Source: Pseudomonas sediminis
Lineage (GTDB): Bacteria; Pseudomonadota; Gammaproteobacteria; Pseudomonadales; Pseudomonadaceae
Direction of reading: 5' to 3'
Assembly (NCBI RefSeq): GCF_002741105.1
Contig: NZ_NIQU01000007.1
Coordinates: forward strand, 1-64,000
DNA length: 64,000 nt
Shown here: positions 16,817 through 24,688 of the stretch, in pieces
Layout of the letters: each line of letters starts with the position of its first letter
Position numbering within the stretch: the first letter of the stretch is position 1
Notes under the pieces: generated by a model
The model's database searches: none
Told to the model about the DNA's origin: nothing
The model's input: the letters and a program-made list of their open reading frames with translations, nothing else
Position numbers and translations under genes: made by a program

Positions 16817-17859
16817 CCTTCGTTCTCCTGTTTGAATACCGCGGTAAAGGACACCAGCTCCTCCAGTTTCTCGCGCGCCAAGCCGGTGTGCAGGGCGTCG
16901 TGCGCCAGTTGCATGCCTTCACGCAGGCTGCTGGCATGGTCAGCCGCGTAGAGTGCAGCGCCAGCATTGAGCACGATCATGTCGGCAGCCTTCTGGCCAT
17001 TATCTGTCTTGCGCCGGCCGAGGGCGTCGCGAATCAGTTCCAGCGACTGTTCGGCATTGTCGACGGTCAGCCCGATCAGGCTCTGGCTCTTGATGCCGAA
17101 ATCTTCGGGCTGGATACGGTACTCGCTGACCACGCCATTCTTCAGCTCGGCGACGAAGGTCGGCGCGGCCAGGCTGATTTCGTCCAGACCGTCCTGCGCG
17201 TGCACCACCAGCACGTGCTCGCTGCCCAGACGCTGCAGCACTTCGGCCATCGGCCGGCACAGCGCCTGGCTGAACACACCGATGACCTGATGCTTGGCGC
17301 CCGCCGGGTTGGTCATCGGGCCGAGCATGTTGAAAATGGTGCGCAGGCCCAGCTCGCGACGCGGGCCAATGGCATGCTTCATCGCGCCGTGATGCGACGG
17401 GGCGAACATGAAGCCGACCCCGACACTTTCGACGCAGCGCGCCACCTGCTCGGGCTTCAACCCCAGGTAGACGCCAGCCGCCTCCAGCAGATCGGCGCTG
17501 CCGCTCTTGCCGGACACCGCACGGTTGCCGTGCTTGGCCACCTTGCCGCCCGCCGCCGCGACGACGAAGGCCGCCGCGGTGGAGACGTTGAAGATGTTCA
17601 TGCCGTCGCCACCGGTGCCGCAGGTGTCGACCAGGCGCTCGGCGTCGATTTCCACTGGCGAGGCCAGCTCACGCATGACGCTGGCGGCACCGACGATCTC
17701 GTCGATGGTCTCGCTCTTCATGCGCATGCCCATGAGAAAGGCGCCGATCTGCGCATCGGTGCACTGACCGGTCATGATCTCGCGCATCACCGCCTGCATT
17801 TCCTCGGTGGTCAGATCCAGCTGGGCGACGATGCGGTTGAGGGCTTCCTTGATATTCAT
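16813..17859 (-). CDS. trpD: Anthranilate phosphoribosyltransferase
   Basis: Transfers phosphoribose from PRPP to anthranilate. The 348-residue product shows the PRPP-binding VDTCGTGGDGMNIFNVSTAAAFV (about 78-100), KHGNRAVSGKSGSAD and the anthranilate-contact stretch FMFAPSHHGAMKHA. Length is typical of the unfused enzyme. It overlaps trpG upstream and trpC downstream by 4 bases each. Confidence 0.97.
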   Translation of the reverse strand: MNIKEALNRIVAQLDLTTEEMQAVMREIMTGQCTDAQIGAFLMGMRMKSETIDEIVGAASVMRELASPVEIDAERLVDTCGTGGDGMNIFNVSTAAAFVVAAAGGKVAKHGNRAVSGKSGSADLLEAAGVYLGLKPEQVARCVESVGVGFMFAPSHHGAMKHAIGPRRELGLRTIFNMLGPMTNPAGAKHQVIGVFSQALCRPMAEVLQRLGSEHVLVVHAQDGLDEISLAAPTFVAELKNGVVSEYRIQPEDFGIKSQSLIGLTVDNAEQSLELIRDALGRRKTDNGQKAADMIVLNAGAALYAADHASSLREGMQLAHDALHTGLAREKLEELVSFTAVFKQENEG

Positions 17860-18452
17860 GCGCGCACGCCTCCGGTCTGCTTGAGGAAGTTGGCGAACAG
17901 TTCGTGGCCCTGCTCGGTGAGAATGGATTCGGGGTGGAACTGCACGCCTTCGATATTCAAAGTCTTGTGGCGCAGGCCCATGATCTCGTCGACCGAGCCG
18001 TCTTCATGCTGGGTCCAGGCAGTGATTTCCAGGCAATCCGGCAGGGTTTCGCGCTTGACCACCAGAGAATGATAGCGGGTCACGGTGAGCGGGTTGTTGA
18101 GGCCGGCGAATACGCCCTTGTCTTCGTGGAACACCGGGCTGGTCTTGCCATGCATCACCTGGCGCGCGCGCACCACATCGCCGCCGTAGGCCTGGCCGAT
18201 GCTCTGGTGACCGAGGCAGACGCCGAGGATCGGCAGCTTGCCAGCGAAATGCAGGATGGACTCGATGGATACCCCCGCTTCGGTCGGCGTGCACGGGCCG
18301 GGCGAGACGACGATGCGCTCGGGCTTGAGCGCTTCGATTTCGCCGATGGTCAGTTCGTCGTTGCGAATCACGTGAACATCGGCGCCCAGCTCACCCAGAT
18401 ATTGCACGACGTTGTAGGTGAAGGAGTCGTAGTTGTCGATCATCAAAAGCAT
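17856..18452 (-). CDS. trpG: Anthranilate synthase, glutamine amidotransferase subunit
   Basis: Provides ammonia from glutamine to TrpE. The 198-residue class I amidotransferase has the N-terminal MIDNYDSFTYNVVQYL, the nucleophilic cysteine in LGVCLGHQSIGQ (about residue 79) and the His-Glu pair in GVQFHPESIL (about 170-173). It lies only 13 bases after trpE. In P. aeruginosa this junction is interrupted by the pyocin R/F gene block, which is absent here. Confidence 0.97.
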   Translation of the reverse strand: MLLMIDNYDSFTYNVVQYLGELGADVHVIRNDELTIGEIEALKPERIVVSPGPCTPTEAGVSIESILHFAGKLPILGVCLGHQSIGQAYGGDVVRARQVMHGKTSPVFHEDKGVFAGLNNPLTVTRYHSLVVKRETLPDCLEITAWTQHEDGSVDEIMGLRHKTLNIEGVQFHPESILTEQGHELFANFLKQTGGVRA

Positions 18453-18465
18453 GGTACGGCTCCTC

Positions 18466-19956
18466 TTATTCCTGGGCCTGGACGGCAGTCTGTTCGGCGA
18501 GCGCGACGGCGCGGAACATGGCGCGGCGCTTGTTCAGGGTTTCTTCCCACTCCAGCGCGGGCACCGAGTCGGCGACGATGCCGGCGCCGGCCTGCACGTG
18601 CAGTTCGCCGTCCTTGATCACCGCGGTGCGGATGGCGATGGCGGTGTCCATGTTGCCGTTCCAGGCGTAGTAACCGACCGCGCCGCCATAGACGCCGCGC
18701 TTGACCGGCTCCAGCTCGTCGATGATTTCCATCGCGCGGATCTTCGGCGCACCAGACAAAGTGCCGGCCGGCAGAATAGCGCGCAGGGCATCCATTGAAG
18801 TCAGGCCTTTTTTCAGCTCGCCGGTGACGTTGGAAACGATGTGCATGACGTTGGAGTAGCGCTCGATGACCATCTTCTCGGTCAGTTTCACCGAGCCGAT
18901 TTCCGAGACGCGGCCAGTGTCGTTGCGGCCCAGATCAATGAGCATCAGGTGCTCGGCGATTTCCTTGGCATCGGCCAGCAGGTCTTCTTCCAGCGCCAGA
19001 TCCTGTTCCTCGGTGGCGCCGCGCGGGCGGGTGCCGGCGATTGGCCGCACGGTGACCAGGTTGTCTTCGACGCGCACCAGCACTTCCGGCGACGAGCCGA
19101 CGACGTGGAAGTCGCCGAAGTTGAAGAAGTACATGTACGGCGTCGGGTTGATGCAGCGCAGCGCACGGTACAGGTCGATGGGCGCGGCCTTGAACGGAAT
19201 CGACATGCGCTGGGAAATCACCACCTGCATACAGTCGCCAGCGAGGATGTAATCCTTGATGGCGCTGACCGAGCGTTCGTAATCCTCGCGGCTGAAGCTG
19301 GAGCGGAACGCCGGCTCCGCGCCTGCCGGCTTGTTCAGATCCACACCCAGACGCGGTGTGAACGGCTGACGCAGCTTGTGCAGGATGTCCTGCAGCTGCT
19401 GCTGACCACGCTCGAAGGCATCGCTCTCAGCCGGATTGGCCAGCACGATGGCGTGCATCTTGCCGGCCAGGTTATCGAACACCACCACGGCATCGGAGAC
19501 GTTGAGCAGGATGTCCGGCGTGCCCAGCGCGTCGGGGTTCACCCCGGCGGCCAGTTTGGGCTCGACGTAACGCACGCTGTCGTAGGCGAAGTAGCCGACC
19601 AGGCCGCCATTGAAGCGCGGCAAACCAGCAATGGTCGGCACCTTGTAACGCGCCTTGAACTGCTCGACGAAGGCCAGCGGGTCGGCACATTCGTGGCGCT
19701 CGATTTCGACACCGTCGGTGGTGATCACCACGTCATGACCGTGCACGCGCAGCACGGTGCGCGCCGGCAGGCCGATGATCGAGTAACGACCCCATTTCTC
19801 GCCGCCCTGCACGGACTCCAGCAGGTAGGAGTTGGGCGCATCGGCCAGTTTCAGGTAGATCGACAGCGGCGTATCGAAGTCGGCGATGGTTTCGCAGGCA
19901 AGCGGAATGCGGTTGTAGCCTTCAGCGGCTAAACGCAGGAATTCTTCATGGGTCAT
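18466..19956 (-). CDS. trpE: Anthranilate synthase component I
   Basis: Converts chorismate and ammonia to anthranilate and is the feedback point for tryptophan. The 496-residue product has the N-terminal Trp-binding LLES element (about 44-50, SYLLESVQGGEKWGRYS) and the chorismate-binding C-terminal domain with RPIAGTRPRGATEEQD, LIDLGRNDTGRVS, LPAGTLSGAPKIRAMEIIDELE and YGGAVGYYAWNG. I chose the ATG at 19954-19956 (MTHEEFLRL), eight bases after GAGG; a start four codons upstream is open but less likely. A probable leader peptide gene lies in the 207-base upstream gap, implying attenuation control. Confidence 0.97.
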   Translation of the reverse strand: MTHEEFLRLAAEGYNRIPLACETIADFDTPLSIYLKLADAPNSYLLESVQGGEKWGRYSIIGLPARTVLRVHGHDVVITTDGVEIERHECADPLAFVEQFKARYKVPTIAGLPRFNGGLVGYFAYDSVRYVEPKLAAGVNPDALGTPDILLNVSDAVVVFDNLAGKMHAIVLANPAESDAFERGQQQLQDILHKLRQPFTPRLGVDLNKPAGAEPAFRSSFSREDYERSVSAIKDYILAGDCMQVVISQRMSIPFKAAPIDLYRALRCINPTPYMYFFNFGDFHVVGSSPEVLVRVEDNLVTVRPIAGTRPRGATEEQDLALEEDLLADAKEIAEHLMLIDLGRNDTGRVSEIGSVKLTEKMVIERYSNVMHIVSNVTGELKKGLTSMDALRAILPAGTLSGAPKIRAMEIIDELEPVKRGVYGGAVGYYAWNGNMDTAIAIRTAVIKDGELHVQAGAGIVADSVPALEWEETLNKRRAMFRAVALAEQTAVQAQE

Positions 19957-20023
19957 GATCAGCCTCATGGCTCGGGGTAAACGGTCGGGTGCAAACGGGC
20001 CGCGCAGCGGCGGCAGGACGAAA

Positions 20024-20068
20024 TCAGGCGCGCCAGCGCCAACGGGCCAGGGCCTTGATCACTTTCAT
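20024..20068 (-). CDS. trpL: Probable trp leader peptide (attenuator)
   Basis: In the 207 bases between gph and trpE the minus strand carries a 14-codon open frame, MKVIKALARWRWRA, ending TGA 67 bases before the trpE ATG. Two of its last five residues are Trp, encoded by TGG codons at codons 10 and 12. Extending in frame to upstream GTG codons adds a third Trp. The Trp codons fall inside a GC-rich stem (GGCGC/GCGCC), and a second stem (GCCGC-TGC-GCGGC) follows, but neither is followed by a long T-run and the ribosome-binding site is weak. Attenuation of trpE and trpGDC is reported in P. putida, so this is a credible leader; the exact mechanism is inferred. Confidence 0.68.
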   Translation of the reverse strand: MKVIKALARWRWRA

Positions 20069-20163
20069 CCAGCGTTTGCAGCTAACCACCACGGTGCGAT
20101 CTCGACAGGCGGGGGAATAAGGAGAGCGGCCACGGTAGCGCAGCCGCTCGGGCTAAGCAACTA

Positions 20164-20844
20164 TCAGAGCAGTTCGGCGAGACTATCGACTACCAGCCCC
20201 GGTTTTTCTTCGGCAATCGGCCGGCCATGGTTATAGCCGTAGCTCACTGCGATGCACGGTACGCCCGCAGCGCGTGCGGCCAGCACGTCGTTGCGCGAGT
20301 CACCGATGAACAGCGACTGCGCCGCCTCGGCCCCAGCCAGATGCATCACCTGCAGCAGCGCCGCAGGGTCCGGCTTCTGCTGTGGCAGGGTATCGCCGCC
20401 GATGATCCAGCGGAAATAACCGCCGAGACCCACCTGCTCCAGCAACGGCGCGACGAAACGCTCCGGCTTGTTGGTCACCACCGCCAGCTCCACAGCTGCA
20501 GTGCTGAGCGCCTCGAGCAGCTCGTGCACACCGGGATAGAGCGCGGTCAGGTTGTGGCAGTCGGCGTAGATATCGAGAAAGCGCGCCAGCGCCTCTTCCG
20601 TCTCGGCTTCACCCACGGCGGCGTGATCCAGACCACCGGCCAGGGCACGGCGCACCAACACCCGTGCGCCATTGCCGACCCAGTCACGGACCTTTTCAAC
20701 GCCAGCAGGTGCACGCCCCATTTCGACCAGCATGCGGTCGACGGCTTCGGCCAGGTCAGGCACCGAGTCGATCAACGTGCCATCCAGGTCGAACATCACC
20801 AGGCGCGGCAGCTCGCCGCCGCACAGCGCGCGCAGCGGTTTCAT
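20164..20844 (-). CDS. gph: Phosphoglycolate phosphatase
   Basis: A HAD-superfamily phosphatase that removes 2-phosphoglycolate made during DNA repair. The 226-residue product has motif I VMFDLDGTLIDS (about 16-27), motif II AVVTNKPE, the lysine in QQKPDP and motif III FIGDSRNDVLAARAAG. It overlaps rpe by 4 bases (ATGA). In the related P. aeruginosa order rpe-gph-trpE are consecutive, as here. Confidence 0.95.
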   Translation of the reverse strand: MKPLRALCGGELPRLVMFDLDGTLIDSVPDLAEAVDRMLVEMGRAPAGVEKVRDWVGNGARVLVRRALAGGLDHAAVGEAETEEALARFLDIYADCHNLTALYPGVHELLEALSTAAVELAVVTNKPERFVAPLLEQVGLGGYFRWIIGGDTLPQQKPDPAALLQVMHLAGAEAAQSLFIGDSRNDVLAARAAGVPCIAVSYGYNHGRPIAEEKPGLVVDSLAELL

Positions 20845-21515
20845 CCACGCACCTGGGCCAGTTCGGCGCGCATGGCGTCAATTACCGCCTTGTAGTCCGG
20901 CTGGTTGAAGATCGCCGAGCCGGCAACGAAGGTGTCCGCGCCCGCCTCGGCGATTTCGCGGATGTTCTGCACGTTGACGCCACCGTCGATTTCCAGGCGG
21001 ATCTCACGACCGCTGGCGTCGATCAGCGCACGGGCTTCACGCAGCTTGTCGAGGGTACCGGGGATGAACTTCTGCCCGCCGAAGCCGGGGTTGACGCTCA
21101 TCAGCAGGATCATGTCGACCTTGTCCATCACGTACTTGAGCACGTCCAGCGGGGTGGCCGGGTTGAACACCAGGCCGGCCTTGGCGCCGCCCGCCTTGAT
21201 CAGCTGCAGCGAACGGTCGATGTGCTCGGAGGCTTCCGGGTGAAAGGTAATGTACGAGGCGCCGGCCTCGATGAAGTCGCCAATGATGCGATCCACCGGC
21301 TTGACCATAAGGTGTGCATCGATGGGCGCGGTGATACCGTACTTGCGCAGCGCCGCGCAGACCATCGGGCCGATGGTCAGGTTGGGCACGTAGTGGTTGT
21401 CCATGACATCGAAGTGGACGATGTCCGCCCCGGCGGCGAGTACGTTGTCCACTTCCTCACCCAGGCGGGCGAAGTCGGCGGAAAGGATCGACGGGGCGAT
21501 GGCGAAGGGTTGCAT
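20841..21515 (-). CDS. rpe: Ribulose-phosphate 3-epimerase
   Basis: Interconverts ribulose-5-phosphate and xylulose-5-phosphate in the pentose phosphate pathway. The 224-residue TIM-barrel protein shows IAPSILSADFARLGEEV, HFDVMDNHYVPNLTIGP, DAHLMVKPVD, MSVNPGFGGQKFIP and IDGGVN, containing the metal ligands and both catalytic aspartates. First gene of the rpe-gph pair, upstream of trpE. Confidence 0.97.
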   Translation of the reverse strand: MQPFAIAPSILSADFARLGEEVDNVLAAGADIVHFDVMDNHYVPNLTIGPMVCAALRKYGITAPIDAHLMVKPVDRIIGDFIEAGASYITFHPEASEHIDRSLQLIKAGGAKAGLVFNPATPLDVLKYVMDKVDMILLMSVNPGFGGQKFIPGTLDKLREARALIDASGREIRLEIDGGVNVQNIREIAEAGADTFVAGSAIFNQPDYKAVIDAMRAELAQVRG

Positions 21516-21655
21516 GGCGCACCTCTAAGGGCTTGGGTCACGGTGGCGCGCATTGTAGCGGCTGTAGAGCCTTCAATCGACCGGAGCCAGCTTCGCGTAG
21601 GGTGCGACATGCCGAAAGTTTGTCCACCATGGGCCGGCAGCGGCGCAGTAAGAAA

Positions 21656-21681
21656 GGTGGACAAGCTTCGCGTTGTCCACC
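21656..21681. repeat. Inverted repeat between rpe and the gabD-like gene
   Basis: GGTGGACAA (21656-21664) pairs with TTGTCCACC (21673-21681) around an 8-base loop. Fragments of the same unit (CTTCGCGTAGGGTG, TGTCCACC) recur at about 21590-21630, so the 194-base gap 21516-21709 looks like a degenerate REP-type doublet. No gene is seen in it. Confidence 0.65.
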
Positions 21682-21709
21682 CTACGCACTCGCGCAATAG
21701 CGACCTGAT

Positions 21710-23170
21710 TCAGATACCGCCGAGGCAGAGGTACTTGATTTCCAGGTACTCATCCAGGCCGTACTTGGAGCCTTCGCGGCCCAGTCCTGAAGCCTTCATA
21801 CCGCCAAACGGCGCCACTTCGTTGGAGATCAGCCCGGTATTGATACCCACCATCCCGTACTCCAGCGCTTCGGCGACACGGAAGGTGCGCCCCAAATCGC
21901 GGGTGTAGAAATAACCGGCCAGGCCAAACTCTGTGTCATTGGCCTGACGTACCACTTCGGCCTCATCACTGAAGCGGAACAACGGCGCCAGCGGGCCGAA
22001 GGTCTCTTCACGGGCCACGCGCATATCCACGGTGACGCCAGTGATGACCGTGGGCTCGAAGAAATGCCCGCCCAACGCGTGCGCCATGCCGCCCTGCAAC
22101 ACCTTGGCGCCCTTCTCCAGCGCATCGGCCAGATGCGCCTGTACCTTGGCCACGGCATTGCCGTCGATCAACGGGCCAATGACCACGCCGGCTTCGTCTC
22201 CAGGGCCGACCCGCAGCTTGGCCACGGCCGCGGCCAGTTTCTCGGCAAAGGAGTCGTAGACGGCGTCGTGCACATAGATACGGTTGGCGCAGACGCAGGT
22301 CTGCCCGGCGTTGCGGTACTTGGCTACCAGTGCACCCTCGACCGCAGCATCGAGATCGGCATCCTCGAAGACAATGAATGGCGCATTGCCACCCAGTTCC
22401 AGCGAGAGCTTCTTCAGGGTCGGCGCACATTGCTCCATCAATTTGATGCCAACACCGGTGGAGCCGGTGAACGACAGCTTGCGCACGATGGGGTTGGCAC
22501 ACAGCTCGGCACCCACTTCACGGGAACGCTCGGTATCAGCCGGCAGTACGCTGAACAGCCCGGCAGGAATCCCCGCGCGCTCGGCCAGCACCGCCAGCGC
22601 CAGAGCACTGAACGGTGTCTGCGGCGCCGGCTTGAGCACCATGGCGCAGCCAGCGGCCAGTGCCGGACCGGCCTTGCGGGTGATCATCGCCGCCGGGAAG
22701 TTCCACGGTGTGATGGCCGCCGCCACGCCAATGGGCTCCTTGGTCACGATCAGGCGCTTGTCCGGCTGATGACCGGGAATGGTGTCGCCGTAGACGCGCT
22801 TGGCCTCTTCGGCGAACCACTCGATAAAGGATGCGGCATAGAGCACCTCACCGCGCGCCTCGGTCAGCGGCTTGCCCTGCTCAGCCGTCATGAGCCGCGC
22901 CAGATCTTCCTGATTGGCCAGCATCAGCTCGTACCATTTTCGCAGCCGCGCCGCGCGCTCCTTGGCCGTCAGCGCACGCCAGGCGGGTTGGGCAGCCTGC
23001 GCCGCCTCGATGGCCTGACGGGTCTGCGCGCCACCGATGTTCGGCACGACGCCCAGCGACTCGCCGTTGGCAGGGTTGAAGATTTCAGTCACATCGCCAT
23101 TGCTGGCGTCACACCACTGGCCGTCGATATAGGCCTGATGGCGCAGCAGATCGGGATCGTTCAGTTGCAT
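21710..23170 (-). CDS. gabD: Succinate-semialdehyde dehydrogenase-like aldehyde dehydrogenase
   Basis: An NAD(P)-dependent aldehyde dehydrogenase most like GabD, which oxidises succinate semialdehyde to succinate. The 486-residue product has ITPWNFPAAMITRKAGPALAAGC, the cofactor loop FTGSTGVG, the active-site glutamate in LELGGNAPF and the nucleophilic cysteine in NAGQTCVCANRIYV. The ATG at 23168-23170 (MQLNDPDLL) fits the family; 11 upstream codons in frame are unlikely. It is the last gene of a run with a transporter and an iron alcohol dehydrogenase, which suggests the semialdehyde is produced locally. Glutarate semialdehyde is an alternative substrate. Confidence 0.85.
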   Translation of the reverse strand: MQLNDPDLLRHQAYIDGQWCDASNGDVTEIFNPANGESLGVVPNIGGAQTRQAIEAAQAAQPAWRALTAKERAARLRKWYELMLANQEDLARLMTAEQGKPLTEARGEVLYAASFIEWFAEEAKRVYGDTIPGHQPDKRLIVTKEPIGVAAAITPWNFPAAMITRKAGPALAAGCAMVLKPAPQTPFSALALAVLAERAGIPAGLFSVLPADTERSREVGAELCANPIVRKLSFTGSTGVGIKLMEQCAPTLKKLSLELGGNAPFIVFEDADLDAAVEGALVAKYRNAGQTCVCANRIYVHDAVYDSFAEKLAAAVAKLRVGPGDEAGVVIGPLIDGNAVAKVQAHLADALEKGAKVLQGGMAHALGGHFFEPTVITGVTVDMRVAREETFGPLAPLFRFSDEAEVVRQANDTEFGLAGYFYTRDLGRTFRVAEALEYGMVGINTGLISNEVAPFGGMKASGLGREGSKYGLDEYLEIKYLCLGGI

Positions 23171-23231
23171 GATTTTTCTCCTGCTGCCGAGGGAAGAGAT
23201 CACCCCTCGGCTGAATTAGGGATTGAAGGCC

Positions 23232-24611
23232 TCACTCGGCTGGCGGCAGATCCTTGGTGAAGGTCTGGTCGTTCTCGCCGCGGAACATCCGCGCGCCATA
23301 GATCAGCGCACACAGGCCAACGCCGATGGCGAAGGCCCAGCCGGCGCCTTTGATCGCCAACACTGCGCCGATCACCCCGGCGATACCCAGATCACGCTGG
23401 CTGCGTGCCTCCATGATGCCCAGGCGCACGCTGACGTAGCCCTGGATCAGCAGGGTCAGCGCCAGCGCCACACCGAGAATCGGCTGCACCAGCGTCACCA
23501 CCGGCAGCAGCAACAGGCCAGTATTGGTGCCCCAACGGAACGAGCCGACGCCGCCGTAGATCGACTTCATCGCCTTGGCGCCACCCTTGAAGCGTTCGGT
23601 GATCACCACCTGCATGGCCGACCACTGCGGGCCACACATGGCCACGTCCGGCCCGAATAGGCTCATGAAGGCATTGCGTCCACCAAAGATCAGGTGCGAG
23701 CGGTTGGGGTTGAAGTCGACCTTCTCGTCACGCCGTACGTGGTCGGCTTCACCGAGGATCGCCTTGGCGCCGAGCACATCGCCAAACACCACCAGATAGG
23801 CGGCGAACACGGTGGGTATGGCAGTGACGAACATCATCAGCGGCGGCATACCGAGGCCGAACACGGTGTATTCGTTCCACAGGGTGACGAAGTCCGGCTG
23901 GCTGATGCCCCACTCGATGTTCGGCCAGGGCGCCTCGCCGAAAATCGGCGCGACGATCACCGCCAGCAGGATGATCGGGAAGATGCCTAGCTTGGCGAAG
24001 TTCCACCAGAAGCGATTGCGCTTCTTCAGTTCCTGGAAATGGATGGAGAACACCAGGTAGAAGGCGATACCAATGGCGATGGAAATGGTCCAGGGGAAGC
24101 TGTCGAAGCGACCGCCCTCCTTGAATACCGTCACCACCGCGCTAAGGCCGGCGCCCATGATGATGCCGGCCTTGAGCGCCGAGGGCACCAGGGACACCAC
24201 CTTGCGCGCCATGCCCGTCATACCCAGGCCTATAGAGAACACCCCGAGCATCAACTGGAAGGCAATCAGCGCATGCACCCGCTCCGGGCCCTCCGGAAAC
24301 TGGCTGCAGTAGGCCATCAGCAGTGGGATCGCCGGGGTGATCCAGCCCGGAACGACCGGGTCGCCCAGCAAATGGTGGGTCAGGTATAGCAGGCCATTGA
24401 GCATGACCACTGCCAGCGCCACCTCGAACGGCATGCCGAGGAATTCTGTCATCAGCGGAATCGCCGCCAGATCCACCGCGCACATGAGTAGGCCCTGCAT
24501 GTAGTCAGAGAGCTCGAAGCGGTAATGAATGAAAGGCAGACGCACCTTGAATGGCCCCACCGGCCAGTAGGGGGCTTCCACACCAAGGTCTTGTTGATGC
24601 AGTTCGGACAT
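23232..24611 (-). CDS. Multi-pass membrane transporter (DUF3360/NCS2-like)
   Basis: A 459-residue integral membrane protein with about 11-12 hydrophobic helices, starting with a short soluble N-terminus. Segments such as PGWITPAIPLL, GAGLSAVVTVF and TNTGLLLLPVVTLVQPILGVALALTLL recall the NCS2/SulP fold, and the protein resembles DUF3360 members. The substrate is not known. Its place between two dehydrogenases of a catabolic run argues for uptake of their substrate, perhaps a hydroxy-acid. The ATG at 24609-24611 is chosen over a GTG three codons earlier because a GGGTGA sequence lies 5 bases before it. Confidence 0.7.
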   Translation of the reverse strand: MSELHQQDLGVEAPYWPVGPFKVRLPFIHYRFELSDYMQGLLMCAVDLAAIPLMTEFLGMPFEVALAVVMLNGLLYLTHHLLGDPVVPGWITPAIPLLMAYCSQFPEGPERVHALIAFQLMLGVFSIGLGMTGMARKVVSLVPSALKAGIIMGAGLSAVVTVFKEGGRFDSFPWTISIAIGIAFYLVFSIHFQELKKRNRFWWNFAKLGIFPIILLAVIVAPIFGEAPWPNIEWGISQPDFVTLWNEYTVFGLGMPPLMMFVTAIPTVFAAYLVVFGDVLGAKAILGEADHVRRDEKVDFNPNRSHLIFGGRNAFMSLFGPDVAMCGPQWSAMQVVITERFKGGAKAMKSIYGGVGSFRWGTNTGLLLLPVVTLVQPILGVALALTLLIQGYVSVRLGIMEARSQRDLGIAGVIGAVLAIKGAGWAFAIGVGLCALIYGARMFRGENDQTFTKDLPPAE

Positions 24612-24648
24612 TTGAGTCACCCAGCTTTATTAGAGTTGTATTTCAGCC

Positions 24649-24668
24649 GGCCCCAGCACACTGGGGCC
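24649..24668 (-). terminator. Intercistronic hairpin between alcohol dehydrogenase and transporter genes
   Basis: GGCCCCAG (24649-24656) pairs perfectly with CTGGGGCC (24661-24668) around CACA. No T-run follows on the minus strand, so it is more likely an mRNA-stabilising or partial attenuating hairpin inside the operon. Confidence 0.55.
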
Positions 24669-24688
24669 TTTCATCTTCGTTGCGGTAA

